64,000 nucleotides of DNA, taken from assembly GCF_042654605.1 (NCBI RefSeq), contig NZ_JBHSGT010000025.1, positions 21,893 through 85,892 of the forward strand. The letters are read 5' to 3'. Below are positions 7,732-16,737 of the stretch, piece by piece. Under the pieces are notes generated by a model. The model did not search any database. It worked only from the letters and a program-made list of their open reading frames with translations, and was not told the origin of the DNA. The stretch's first letter is position 1; each line of letters begins with the position of its first letter. The translations under genes were made by a program, and so were the position numbers. Source of the stretch: Enterococcus_I eurekensis (GTDB taxonomy: Bacteria > Bacillota > Bacilli > Lactobacillales > Enterococcaceae).

Positions 7732-10527
7732 TTGAGTACAAGAAAGAAATTAATCTATGCGTACGTTGTTGAACAATTACTAATTGACAACAGTCGCTCT
7801 CTCACAACAAAAGAAATCTCAGAAAGTTTATCCTTGCAACGCTCGAATGTGAGTAAAGATCTAAATGCGCTTGTTCGAGAAGGCAAATTAGCAAAAACAA
7901 ACGGACGACCAGTCGAATATTTTATTGAGGAAATGATTGTTGAAGAGGCGATTGAGCAAACTTTACTACCTGAAGAAGTTGAGACACAAGAATTACCTGC
8001 GGTTGTAAATGATCAACGCGATATTTTTGAGGACCTAATTGGAAGTCATAACAGTTTAAAAAATGCAGTGGAACAGGCGAAAGCTGCTATTTTATATCCT
8101 CCTAAAGGCTTGAATTGTTTAATTACTGGTCCAACAGGCTCTGGTAAAACGTATTTTGCTCATATGATGTTTCAATATGCGCAAGAAAATCAATTCATTC
8201 AAGAAGAAAAAGAATTGGTCGTTTTTAACTGTGCGGACTATGCTCATAATCCGCAACTTTTAATGAGTCATTTATTTGGTTACGTTGAAGGGGCTTTTAC
8301 TGGGGCTGAGCATGAAAAAGAAGGACTAATGGATCAAGCAGATGGTGGGATTTTATTTTTAGATGAAATTCATCGCTTGCCACCAGAAGGTCAAGAAATG
8401 ATTTTTTATTTTATGGACCATGGCGTCTATAATCGGTTAGGTGAAATTGGTAAAAATCACCATGCCAATGTCCGGATTATTGGAGCGACAACTGAAAATC
8501 CGAGTTCCACATTATTAGATACTTTTTTACGTCGAATTCCGATTCATATTCAGTTGCCCTCTTTTGAACAGCGTAGTCCACAAGAAAAAATTGATTTTAT
8601 TCATTTAATGGTTGCGCAAGAAGCTAGCCGAATTCAACGTCGGATCTCATTAACAGAAGATGTGATTAAAGCGTTAATTGGGAGTGTAACTTTTGGAAAT
8701 ATTGGGCAATTAAAATCAAGCGTTCAACTTGTTTGTGCGCGTGGCTTTTTAAATCATATGCATCGCGAACAAATTGATTTGTCGATTAATGATTTACCAG
8801 AAGGCATACGTTCGGGGTTAGATACTTTAACTAGTCGTAGAGAGTTATCAATGGGTTTATCGAATTATTTGCCTAAAAAGATGATTGTTGATCCAAATCA
8901 GCAAATCAATAGTCGTTATCGTGACCAATATGAACTGCCGTATAATTTGTATGACATTATTGGTGATAAAGCGGCGTTACTTAAATCAGATGGGATTGAC
9001 CAAGAGGCGATTAATCATTTTATTTCCACGGATATTAATGTTCATTTGCAATCATTTTATCGCGATCATGGCTTTTCTTTTTCGACTTCCAATAAGTTAA
9101 GTGAGTTTGTTGATGAGAAAGTCATCGAAGTGACCAATTTAATTTATCGTCATGTTGAATCGTATATTCCAACAGAAAATCGCCAAAACTTCATTTATGG
9201 AATGAGTTTGCATATTGGTGCCTTTTTAAAGAAATTTGCTATCGGTGAAACAAGAGCGATTAATAATAATATTCGGGCGATGGTAGCAGACTATCCAGTT
9301 GAATTTGAATTGGCCCACGAAATTCACCAAATGATTGCGAATTTTTTTGGTATTGAGATTCCAGAAGATGAAAAGTATTATTTAGCCGCCTTATTGATTT
9401 CACTACGTTATAACCCAAGTGAAGGAGAGGTCGGGATCGTTGTTGCGGCTCACGGTAACAGTACCGCTTCAAGCATGGCTGCGGTCGCTCGTCAGTTACT
9501 TGGAATTCAACAACCTTTGGCAGTTGATATGCCTTTAGATATGTCTCCGAAAGTCGCTTATGAAAAAATCAAAACCAAGATTAGCCAAGCGAATAGAGGG
9601 AGCGGTGTTTTATTATTAGTTGATATGGGATCGCTAGCGAATTTTAATGAAAAACTAAAAATAGAAACAGGGATTCCTTTACGCACGTTAGATATGGTCA
9701 CCACACCGATTGTTTTAGAAGCGGCTAGAAAGGCCGAAACGTTGGGAACGACACTTGATACTTTAGTTGAATCGTTAAAAGAATTCACAGGTTATAGTAC
9801 GCTCCAAGAAACACTCGAACCAGAAGTGAATGAGAGCTCTATAGAAGAATTACCTTTAGTGATTTTAGCGATTTGTGCTTCCGGTGAGGGGACGGCTCAA
9901 CACTTAAAACAAATGATTGAAAAAACACTGACTGAAAATCAAATTGATTCGGTTGCGGTCATCACGGAGTCGGTCGTTGATGTCCAACAGCGGTTGCCTG
10001 AAATTCAATCGACTTATCAATTGATTGCGATAACAGGAATTTTAGATCCGAAAATAGGGGTGCCTTATTTATCATTGGAACAATTATTAGATTCTGATTT
10101 ATCTGAATTGTTGATGGAGTTATTATTAGGTGAGGATTTTGTTGAAAAAGCGCCTAATATTGGTTATCAGGAACAAAGGAAAGTCTGTCTAACCTATTTG
10201 GAAGAAGCTGTGACTTTTTTAAATCCTTCTAAAGTGATGGATCCATTGTGGGAATTAGTTGAAACCTTATGTAAAGAATGGTATACGTCTGAAAAAGACG
10301 AAAAAGTTCGAATCAATTTTGTTTTGCATTTAGCCAGCATGATGGAACGAATTTTACTTGGCCAACCATTGGAAGGATCAAAAGAAGAAGAGTCCGTCTT
10401 TTTAGAACATGAGAAACGGAGCTTTTTAGACAATACACTGGTATCAATTGAAGAACCTTTTCGTCTAAAGATACCCATAATCGAAAAATATTATATCTTA
10501 ATGATGCTAGATAATGGTCAAAAATAA
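7732..10527 (+). CDS. mptR: LevR/MptR-type sigma-54 activator with PTS regulation domains
   Basis: Activates the downstream mannose PTS operon with RNA polymerase-sigma-54. 931 residues. Order: winged helix-turn-helix (about 1-60); AAA+ enhancer-binding domain with Walker A GPTGSGKT (about 133), the sigma-54 contact loop GAFTGA (about 187) and Walker B ILFLDEIHR (about 206); first PRD (about 450-560); EIIA-Man-like domain with AAHGN (about 573); EIIB-Gat-like domain with CASGEGTA (about 708); second PRD (about 820-925). PTS phosphorylation of the PRDs and EIIA/EIIB domains should set activity by sugar supply. TTG start at 7732 with GAGGAG about 9 nt upstream. Confidence 0.93.
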   Translation: MSTRKKLIYAYVVEQLLIDNSRSLTTKEISESLSLQRSNVSKDLNALVREGKLAKTNGRPVEYFIEEMIVEEAIEQTLLPEEVETQELPAVVNDQRDIFEDLIGSHNSLKNAVEQAKAAILYPPKGLNCLITGPTGSGKTYFAHMMFQYAQENQFIQEEKELVVFNCADYAHNPQLLMSHLFGYVEGAFTGAEHEKEGLMDQADGGILFLDEIHRLPPEGQEMIFYFMDHGVYNRLGEIGKNHHANVRIIGATTENPSSTLLDTFLRRIPIHIQLPSFEQRSPQEKIDFIHLMVAQEASRIQRRISLTEDVIKALIGSVTFGNIGQLKSSVQLVCARGFLNHMHREQIDLSINDLPEGIRSGLDTLTSRRELSMGLSNYLPKKMIVDPNQQINSRYRDQYELPYNLYDIIGDKAALLKSDGIDQEAINHFISTDINVHLQSFYRDHGFSFSTSNKLSEFVDEKVIEVTNLIYRHVESYIPTENRQNFIYGMSLHIGAFLKKFAIGETRAINNNIRAMVADYPVEFELAHEIHQMIANFFGIEIPEDEKYYLAALLISLRYNPSEGEVGIVVAAHGNSTASSMAAVARQLLGIQQPLAVDMPLDMSPKVAYEKIKTKISQANRGSGVLLLVDMGSLANFNEKLKIETGIPLRTLDMVTTPIVLEAARKAETLGTTLDTLVESLKEFTGYSTLQETLEPEVNESSIEELPLVILAICASGEGTAQHLKQMIEKTLTENQIDSVAVITESVVDVQQRLPEIQSTYQLIAITGILDPKIGVPYLSLEQLLDSDLSELLMELLLGEDFVEKAPNIGYQEQRKVCLTYLEEAVTFLNPSKVMDPLWELVETLCKEWYTSEKDEKVRINFVLHLASMMERILLGQPLEGSKEEESVFLEHEKRSFLDNTLVSIEEPFRLKIPIIEKYYILMMLDNGQK

Positions 10528-10528
10528 G

Positions 10529-10575
10529 AAACTATACACTAAAAAATGATTTAACGTTTTAGTGTATAGTTTTTT
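10529..10575 (+). terminator. Terminator after mptR (long inverted repeat)
   Basis: Perfect 15-bp inverted repeat AACTATACACTAAAA / TTTTAGTGTATAGTT with a 13-nt loop and a T tail, 1 nt after the stop codon. The motif AGTGTAT recurs at about 10601 and 10668, so the palindrome may also be read by the activator. Confidence 0.75.
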
Positions 10576-10616
10576 ATTCGAAAAAGAGGTTAAATACAAT
10601 AGTGTATCAATAAAAG

Positions 10617-10632
10617 TTGGCACGGAACTTGC
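10617..10632 (+). promoter_or_regulatory. Sigma-54 (-24/-12) promoter of the mpt operon
   Basis: TTGGCAC-N5-TTGC matches the sigma-54 consensus TGGCAC-N5-TTGC exactly. It lies about 60 nt before mptB and directly after the gene for a GAFTGA-containing activator, as in Enterococcus and Listeria mannose PTS loci. Confidence 0.92.
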
Positions 10633-10693
10633 TTCTAATTACTATAGGAACTCTTGGAAGGAGGATAGTGTATTAAACAGAGGAGGAGAGGTA

Positions 10694-11179
10694 TTGAATA
10701 TTCAGTTAGCACGGATAGATGATCGATTGATTCATGGACAAGTCGCTACGGCTTGGACGAAAGAAACAGGTGTGAATCGAATTATTGTCGTTAGTGATGA
10801 AGTAGCAAAGGATCCTCTTCGAAAGTTTATGTTGCAGGAAGCGGCTCCCCCGGGAGTTAAGGCAAATGTGGTCACTGTTGGAAAATTATTATCTATTTAT
10901 CAAAGCGCATTATTTAAAGAAGAAAAGATCATGCTTTTATTTACGAATCCACAGGACGTTGTTGTGTTAATTCAAGGAGGGATGAAAATCTCGACAATCA
11001 ACATAGGCGGTATGCATTTTATGACTGGGAAAAAAATGATAACCAATTTTGTTTCCGTCAATGATGCAGATGTGATGGCTTTTCGATATCTCAATCATCG
11101 AGGGATAACGCTCGAAGTGCGAAAAGTACCATCTGATCGAAAAATTTTTTTAATGGATCTATTAAAAAAATACAAGTAA
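10694..11179 (+). CDS. mptB: PTS mannose-family free-standing EIIB
   Basis: 161-residue cytoplasmic phosphocarrier of the mannose PTS family. The phosphorylated His is His14 in ARIDDRLIHGQVATAW. The frame is open from 10562, but TTG at 10694 fits AGGAGGAGAGG upstream and the conserved EIIB N terminus. A free EIIB before an EIIAB fusion is the gene order of the E. faecalis mptBACD operon. Its sequence differs clearly from the EIIB half of MptA, so it may act as a separate phosphate sink or regulator. Confidence 0.88.
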   Translation: MNIQLARIDDRLIHGQVATAWTKETGVNRIIVVSDEVAKDPLRKFMLQEAAPPGVKANVVTVGKLLSIYQSALFKEEKIMLLFTNPQDVVVLIQGGMKISTINIGGMHFMTGKKMITNFVSVNDADVMAFRYLNHRGITLEVRKVPSDRKIFLMDLLKKYK

Positions 11180-11212
11180 GCAAAAAAATTAGTAAAATTA
11201 GGAGGTAAGATA

Positions 11213-12196
11213 ATGGTAGGTATTATCCTCGCAAGTCATGGAGAATTTGCCAATGGTTTAATGCAATCAGGCGCAATGATTTTTGGAGAGCAGCCAAACG
11301 TTGCAGCTTGTGTATTGCAACCAAGCGAAGGACCAGACGATATTAAAGCAAAAATGCAAGCAGCGATTGAATCCTTTGATGATCAATCAGAAATTCTATT
11401 TCTAGTTGATTTATGGGGTGGAACACCATTCAATCAGGCAAATAGTTTATTTGAAATGAACAAAGAAAAATGGGCAATTGTCTCAGGTATGAATTTACCA
11501 ATGTTAATTGAAGCATATGCAGCTCGTCTTTCAATGGACAAAGCACACGATGTGGCAGCAGCGATTATTGGAACTGCTAAAGAAGGCGTGAAAGTAAAAC
11601 CAGAAGAACTGGAACCAGAAGCGCCTGTAGCTGCTGTTTTAGAAGCGGTGGAACATCGAGGTGGTATTCCAGAAGGTACGGTTTTAGGAAATGGTGAGAT
11701 TGACATTGTTTTAGCGCGTGTTGATTCTCGTTTATTACACGGACAAGTGGCGACTGCTTGGACAAAAGCAACGAATCCTACACGAATTATTATTGTATCT
11801 GATAATGTTGCTAAGGATGAAATGCGCCGCAAGTTAATTGAACAAGCTGCACCTCCAGGGGTAAAAGCGAATGTGGTGCCAATCGATAAAATGATTGAAG
11901 TTGCAAAAGACCCACGTTTTGGTGCAACAAGAGCGTTATTATTATTTGAAAACCCGCAAGATGTTTTACGTGCCGTTGAAGGTGGCGTAAAGATTAAAGA
12001 AGTCAACGTTGGTTCTTTAGCGCACTCAACAGGTAAAGTTGTAGTAAGTAAAGTATTATCAATGGGCAATGAAGAAGTTGCCGCTTTTGAGAAATTGAAA
12101 GAAAAAGGCTTATCGTTTGATGTACGTAAAGTACCGAATGATTCTAAAGATAATATGGATGAATTGATTAAAAAAGCAAAACGAGAATTAGCATAA
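11213..12196 (+). CDS. mptA: PTS mannose/glucose EIIAB
   Basis: 327-residue fusion passing phosphate from HPr to incoming glucose or mannose. The EIIA-Man domain (1-135) has phosphorylated His9 in LASHGEFANG. A Pro/Glu/Ala-rich linker (about 136-158) leads to EIIB (from about 163), with His176 in RVDSRLLHGQVATAWTK. Works with MptC and MptD in the membrane. AGGAGG lies ahead of the ATG. Also likely to phosphorylate the EIIA/PRD domains of MptR, giving feedback control. Confidence 0.95.
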   Translation: MVGIILASHGEFANGLMQSGAMIFGEQPNVAACVLQPSEGPDDIKAKMQAAIESFDDQSEILFLVDLWGGTPFNQANSLFEMNKEKWAIVSGMNLPMLIEAYAARLSMDKAHDVAAAIIGTAKEGVKVKPEELEPEAPVAAVLEAVEHRGGIPEGTVLGNGEIDIVLARVDSRLLHGQVATAWTKATNPTRIIIVSDNVAKDEMRRKLIEQAAPPGVKANVVPIDKMIEVAKDPRFGATRALLLFENPQDVLRAVEGGVKIKEVNVGSLAHSTGKVVVSKVLSMGNEEVAAFEKLKEKGLSFDVRKVPNDSKDNMDELIKKAKRELA

Positions 12197-12221
12197 TTAT
12201 AAGAAAACAAGGAGGTATATT

Positions 12222-13031
12222 ATGTCTGACTTAAATATTATTCAAATTATTTTAGTTGTATTCGTTGCGTTTTTGGCAGGTATGGAAGGAATCTTAGATG
12301 AATTTCAATTCCATCAACCATTAGTAGCGTGTACTTTAATTGGACTTGTGACAGGAAACTTAGAGATAGGTATTATTTTAGGTGGTTCATTGCAAATGAT
12401 CGCACTTGGTTGGGCAAATATTGGAGCAGCCGTAGCACCGGATGCAGCTTTAGCATCGGTTGCGGCAGCAATTATTTTAGTTTTAGGTGGTCAAGGTGAA
12501 GCTGGAGTTCCTGCAGCGATTGCGATTGCGATTCCTTTAGCGGTAGCCGGCTTATTCCTAACAATGGTTGTTCGTACGTTGGCTGTACCAATTGTCCACA
12601 TGATGGATAAAGCAGCTGCAGAAGGAAATTTCCGTAAGATTGAAGTTCTACAAGTTTTAGCCATTTGTATGCAAGGTGTTCGTATTGCGATTCCAGCCGG
12701 TGCATTACTATTTATTCCAGCTCAAACTGTACAAGCAGCCTTAGAATCAATGCCAGCTTGGTTAACAGATGGAATGGCAATTGGTGGTGGAATGGTCGTA
12801 GCAGTAGGTTACGCATTAGTTATTAATATGATGGCTTCTAAAGAAGTTTGGCCATTCTTTGCTTTAGGGTTTGTGATTGCAGCGATTTCTGAATTAACAT
12901 TAATTGCACTTGGAGCGTTAGGTATTGCTTTAGCTTTATTATACTTAAACCTTTCAAAAATGGGTGGTTCTTCGAATGGTGGCGGTTCGTCCACTGGAGA
13001 TCCTCTTGGCGATATCTTAAATGACTACTAA
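12222..13031 (+). CDS. mptC: PTS mannose/glucose EIIC
   Basis: 269-residue integral membrane sugar channel of the mannose family. Starts inside the bilayer with FVAFLAGMEGILDEFQFHQP, the signature of EIIC-Man, followed by many hydrophobic helices and a Gly/Ser-rich cytoplasmic tail. Mannose-family EIIC/EIID are also the receptors of class IIa bacteriocins (known for the family). 25 nt after mptA, with AAGGAGG before the ATG. Confidence 0.95.
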   Translation: MSDLNIIQIILVVFVAFLAGMEGILDEFQFHQPLVACTLIGLVTGNLEIGIILGGSLQMIALGWANIGAAVAPDAALASVAAAIILVLGGQGEAGVPAAIAIAIPLAVAGLFLTMVVRTLAVPIVHMMDKAAAEGNFRKIEVLQVLAICMQGVRIAIPAGALLFIPAQTVQAALESMPAWLTDGMAIGGGMVVAVGYALVINMMASKEVWPFFALGFVIAAISELTLIALGALGIALALLYLNLSKMGGSSNGGGSSTGDPLGDILNDY

Positions 13032-13056
13032 AAATGAAAAAGGAGGAAATCAAATA

Positions 13057-13968
13057 ATGGAAGAGAAAATTCAGTTAACTAAAAAAGATCGGCTCGCTGT
13101 TGCATGGCGTTCTACATTTATTCAAGGATCTTGGAACTACGAACGTATGCAAAATGGTGGTTTTGCCTTTTCAATGATTCCAGCAATTAAAAAATTATAT
13201 AAAAGTAAAGAGGATCGCTCAGCGGCCTTACAACGCCACTTGGAATTCTTTAATACGCATCCTTACATCGCTTCACCAATTATCGGAGTAACATTAGCTT
13301 TAGAAGAAGAGCGTGCGAATGGCGCACCCGTTGATGACGTGGCAATTCAAGGGGTTAAAGTTGGGATGATGGGTCCGTTGGCTGGTGTCGGAGATCCGGT
13401 TTTCTGGTTCACCGTTCGTCCAATGTTAGGTGCTTTAGGTGCTTCTTTGGCACTTGGTGGAAACATTTTAGGTCCAATTATTTTCTTCGTGGCTTGGAAT
13501 CTTATTCGTTGGGGCTTCATGTGGTATACACAAGAATTTGGTTACAAAGCAGGATCTGCGATTACCGATGACTTATCAGGTGGGTTATTACAGGATGTTA
13601 CCAAAGGAGCATCGATTCTCGGGATGTTCGTACTTGCGGCCCTCGTTCAACGTTGGGTAAATATTTCCTTCGTTCCGAAAGTTTCGGAGATTCAGCTTTC
13701 TGAGGGTGCCTATATTGAGTGGGACAAAGTTGAAATGACAGGTCGAGGATTACAGAATTTGTTTACTGAGATTAATTCTGGGAAAGCCTTGTCCGATATC
13801 AAAGTAACAACCTTGCAAAATAACTTAGATCAATTAATCCCTGGATTAGCCGGTCTATTATTAACCTTATTCTGTATGTGGTTACTGAAGAAAAAAGTGT
13901 CACCAATCGTAATCATCTTAGGTTTATTCGTAGTGGGTATCCTAGGTCATGTTGTAGGTATTTTATAA
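13057..13968 (+). CDS. mptD: PTS mannose/glucose EIID
   Basis: 303-residue membrane partner of MptC. Conserved segments include STFIQGSWNYERMQNGGFAF near the N terminus and GMMGPLAGVGDP, with C-terminal hydrophobic helices. The frame is open from 13021, overlapping mptC, but the ATG at 13057 with AAGGAGG upstream gives the usual N terminus. Together with MptC it forms the translocation unit. Confidence 0.95.
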   Translation: MEEKIQLTKKDRLAVAWRSTFIQGSWNYERMQNGGFAFSMIPAIKKLYKSKEDRSAALQRHLEFFNTHPYIASPIIGVTLALEEERANGAPVDDVAIQGVKVGMMGPLAGVGDPVFWFTVRPMLGALGASLALGGNILGPIIFFVAWNLIRWGFMWYTQEFGYKAGSAITDDLSGGLLQDVTKGASILGMFVLAALVQRWVNISFVPKVSEIQLSEGAYIEWDKVEMTGRGLQNLFTEINSGKALSDIKVTTLQNNLDQLIPGLAGLLLTLFCMWLLKKKVSPIVIILGLFVVGILGHVVGIL

Positions 13969-14027
13969 AACAACGAATCAATTACATGATATACTAGTTA
14001 AAAGAGTTTTGAAGGAGTGAACAATCG

Positions 14028-14414
14028 ATGGTTGAATCGTTAAATACAAAAGTTTCCTTAGTGATTGATGGGACTTCTTTTTTAGGCCTAACGGATTATG
14101 GAAAAATTATGGTTGGTGATCGTGGATTTGAATTTTATAATCATCGCGATTCTCGAAAATTTATCCAAATTCCTTGGGAAGAAGTCGACTATGTCGTGGC
14201 ATCCGTGATGTTTAAAGGTAAATGGATACCAAGATACGGTATTCAAACGAAGAAAAATGGGACATATACTTTTTCTTCAAAGGAGCCAAAGAAAGTACTA
14301 AGGGAGATTCGTCAATACGTTGATCCAGATCGAATGGTTCACTCACTGAGTTTTTTCCAAGTCGTGCGACGAGGAATTGCCTCAATCTTTACGAAGAAAA
14401 AACTTAAAAACTAA
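14028..14414 (+). CDS. manO: DUF956 protein ManO
   Basis: 128-residue cytoplasmic protein of the DUF956 family, which almost always follows mannose PTS operons in lactic acid bacteria. MVESLNTKVSLVIDGTSFLG and the basic C-terminal KKKLKN are visible. No catalytic motif is recognised; a regulatory role on the PTS has been proposed for the family. 59 nt after mptD, before a terminator. Confidence 0.85.
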   Translation: MVESLNTKVSLVIDGTSFLGLTDYGKIMVGDRGFEFYNHRDSRKFIQIPWEEVDYVVASVMFKGKWIPRYGIQTKKNGTYTFSSKEPKKVLREIRQYVDPDRMVHSLSFFQVVRRGIASIFTKKKLKN

Positions 14415-14444
14415 AAGTTTATCAAGAAAATGTTCGTATAAGTT

Positions 14445-14476
14445 AAAGGACTGTGGCTGATGTCACAGTCCTTTTT
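14445..14476 (+). terminator. Terminator of the mpt operon
   Basis: AAAGGACTGTGGC... pairs with TCACAGTCCTTTTT in a short-loop GC-containing stem ending in Ts, 30 nt after manO. Confidence 0.88.
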
Positions 14477-14489
14477 ATAAGCACTTATA

Positions 14490-14732
14490 ATGGAGATTTT
14501 GTCAATATTAGGAGTATAAAAGTCTAATGAATGGCTGGATTTAAGAAAAGATGGTGGCAAGCATCCGTGAATTGCTGCTAGTGTAATGGGGATTGTTTTG
14601 AAAGATAAACAGAGTGAAGCGAAAATAGTTTGTGCTAGATGTCCGCGTGATAAATCGAACTGTACGGATCTCCACAAAAAGCATTGTGTCTTGAGTTATA
14701 AGAGAGGGGATAAAAACTCACTACCGAAATGA
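14490..14732 (+). pseudogene. Possible decayed small Cys-containing protein gene
   Basis: One reading frame from an ATG at 14490 gives protein-like sequence interrupted by TAA (about 14517) and by a TGA after GGKHP (about 14565), then IAASVMGIVLKDK and CARCPRDKSNC with two more Cys-containing segments, to TGA at 14730. The piece from ATG 14586 is 48 codons and has CxxC-x6-C. No ribosome site is seen at either ATG. It may be a remnant, a short functional peptide, or chance. I do not recognise the family. Confidence 0.3.
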
Positions 14733-14839
14733 AAACAAATGATTGGAAAAAGACAGAAAATTTATTTGAATCAATGCACAAATGTTGCTGTCTGTGATAC
14801 ACTAATAAGAGTAAATTGAAGCCGATAGGAGGAAATGAA

Positions 14840-15082
14840 ATGGGTTGGTTATGGACAATCGTTGCTGGAGCAATTATTGGGATGATTGCGGGAATTGTGA
14901 CTGGTGAAAAACGTGGTTGTTTCTTTAATATTTTAGCCGGAATTATTGGTTCCGCAATTGGCGAGCGACTTTTTTCATCATGGGGAGGACCAACACTTGG
15001 TGGCATGTATTTATTACCATCCATCGTGGGAGCTGTGATTTTTGTCGCAGTGATTTCCTTTTTCTTCGGTCGCAAAAAATAA
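14840..15082 (+). CDS. GlsB/YeaQ/YmgE-family stress membrane protein
   Basis: 80-residue very hydrophobic protein with three glycine-rich helices (WTIVAGAIIGMIAGIVTG; FNILAGIIGSAIGERLF; IVGAVIFVAVISFFFG) and a basic end, matching the transglycosylase-associated/GlsB family tied to general stress in enterococci. The ATG at 14840 follows AGGAGG; an upstream in-frame ATG (14816) overlaps that site. Stand-alone gene; the distance to the Asp23-like gene is about 1.2 kb. Confidence 0.85.
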   Translation: MGWLWTIVAGAIIGMIAGIVTGEKRGCFFNILAGIIGSAIGERLFSSWGGPTLGGMYLLPSIVGAVIFVAVISFFFGRKK

Positions 15083-15122
15083 GAGTTATTTAGGATAAGT
15101 AAAAGAAAGAGGGAATGAATTT

Positions 15123-16187
15123 ATGTTACGTGTTGAAAAATTACGTGCAGCAATGAAAGAAGAAAATTTAGCGGCTTTTTTGGTAACAAGCCCATATAAC
15201 TTAAGATATTTAACAAACTTTACCGGTAGTGCAGGCGTTGCAGTCATCACGCTATCAAAAGCTTATTTTATCACTGATTTTCGTTATACAGAGCAAGCCG
15301 CAGCACAAGCTAAAGGTTTCGAAATTATTAAACATCAAGGTTCGATTTTTGCTGAAGTTGCAGCGATTTGTCAAAGAGAAGAGCTTGCTACGCTTGCATT
15401 TGAAGAAAATCATATGACTTTTGCTGAATATGACGGGCTAGAAGACGTTGTAGTCGATAGTGGTCTTGTTCCAGTTTCAGGGATGATTGAAACATTACGT
15501 GAAGTCAAAGATGAACAAGAATTGGTTTTAATTCAAAAAGCTTGTGAGATTGCTGACCAAGGTTTTGCGTATATCATCGAGCGAATTAAACCGGGAATGT
15601 CTGAAATTGAAGTTGCGAATCAATTAGACTTTTACATGCGTTCACTGGGTGCAACGAGTGTTTCTTTTGATACAATCGTGGCTAGTGGAGTTCGTTCAGC
15701 AATGCCGCATGGTGTGGCGAGTCCTAAAATCATTGAGCAAGGCGATATGATTACTTTAGACTTTGGTTGTTACTATGAAGGCTATGTTTCAGATATGACT
15801 CGTACATTTGCAATTGGTGATCCAGGCGAAAAATTAAGAGAAATTCATCAAATCGTCTTAGATGCGCAATTAAAAGTGAATCAAGTTGCGAAACCTGGCA
15901 TGACTGGAATTGAATTGGATGCAGTAGCTCGTGATTATATTGCGTCGCATGGCTATGGAGAAGCTTTTGGTCACTCAACAGGTCACGGAATTGGCTTAGA
16001 AGTGCATGAAGGTCCAAACGTATCGTTTAGATCAGAAAAAGCGTTTGTTCCAGGAAATGTTATCACGAATGAACCTGGGATTTATTTACCAGGTATTGGT
16101 GGCGTTCGTATTGAAGATGACTTGTTAATTACGGAAAGAGGTAATAAAGTTTTAACACATTCACCAAAAGAGCTAATAATTTTATAA
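15123..16187 (+). CDS. pepP: Xaa-Pro aminopeptidase (M24B)
   Basis: 354-residue cytoplasmic metallopeptidase removing N-terminal residues before proline. N-terminal creatinase-like domain (1-125) and C-terminal pita-bread domain. The metal ligands are visible: DFGCYYEGYVSDMTR (two Asp), GHSTGHGIG (His), NEPGIY (Glu) and GVRIEDD (Glu). In most Lactobacillales this gene is followed by efp; here the next gene is yqhY (see findings). Confidence 0.92.
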   Translation: MLRVEKLRAAMKEENLAAFLVTSPYNLRYLTNFTGSAGVAVITLSKAYFITDFRYTEQAAAQAKGFEIIKHQGSIFAEVAAICQREELATLAFEENHMTFAEYDGLEDVVVDSGLVPVSGMIETLREVKDEQELVLIQKACEIADQGFAYIIERIKPGMSEIEVANQLDFYMRSLGATSVSFDTIVASGVRSAMPHGVASPKIIEQGDMITLDFGCYYEGYVSDMTRTFAIGDPGEKLREIHQIVLDAQLKVNQVAKPGMTGIELDAVARDYIASHGYGEAFGHSTGHGIGLEVHEGPNVSFRSEKAFVPGNVITNEPGIYLPGIGGVRIEDDLLITERGNKVLTHSPKELIIL

Positions 16188-16308
16188 TAAATGCGTTTAT
16201 CCAAGCGGTTTTGACTATAATATTAGCGCTAGCTATTGTATAATAAAGAGTAACAACTAGTTATGTAGCCAGATACATGATGCTAACTAGGAGATGGAGG
16301 AATGCGAA

Positions 16309-16737
16309 ATGGTAAATGAGACGAACTTAGTATTAGAATCAAATCACGAGCTAGGTGAGATTGTCATTGCACCAGAAGTGATTGAAGTGATTATTGGGAT
16401 TGCTGCTTCGAAAGTCGAAGGCGTATATCGTATGCAATCAACGTTTACCAATAATGTGACGGAATTATTAGGCCGCTCAGTTCATGGTAAAGGAGTTTCC
16501 TTAACAATGAACGAAGAAGATGGCATCGATGTGGATTTATATGTCTATTTTAAATATGGCGTATCTGTTCCTAAAGTTGCAATGGAAATTCAAAAACGTG
16601 TTAAACAGCAAGTATTGTTTATGACCGATATTGAGTTAAACGAAGTGAATATTCACGTGATTGCCCTCGTTCCTGAAAAAGTAGAGCAGTTAGATTTACA
16701 AGAATTATTTGAAAATGAAGAGGCAGACAATGAGTAA
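16309..16737 (+). CDS. yqhY: Asp23/YqhY-family protein
   Basis: 142-residue cytoplasmic protein with the Asp23 fold (GEIVIAPEVIEVIIGIAASKVEGVY), the paralogue always linked to nusB and in Bacillus connected with control of fatty-acid synthesis. Start at 16309 is chosen over 16294 for the GGAGG 7 nt upstream. Its end overlaps nusB by 8 nt (ATGAGTAA). TATAAT at about 16239 suggests its own promoter. Confidence 0.9.
   Translation: MVNETNLVLESNHELGEIVIAPEVIEVIIGIAASKVEGVYRMQSTFTNNVTELLGRSVHGKGVSLTMNEEDGIDVDLYVYFKYGVSVPKVAMEIQKRVKQQVLFMTDIELNEVNIHVIALVPEKVEQLDLQELFENEEADNE

Noticed and set aside
11434..12210. 258-residue open frame on the reverse strand
   Set aside because: It lies wholly antisense to mptA, has Ser/Thr/Ala-rich low-complexity composition and no ribosome site; a shadow of mptA codon use.
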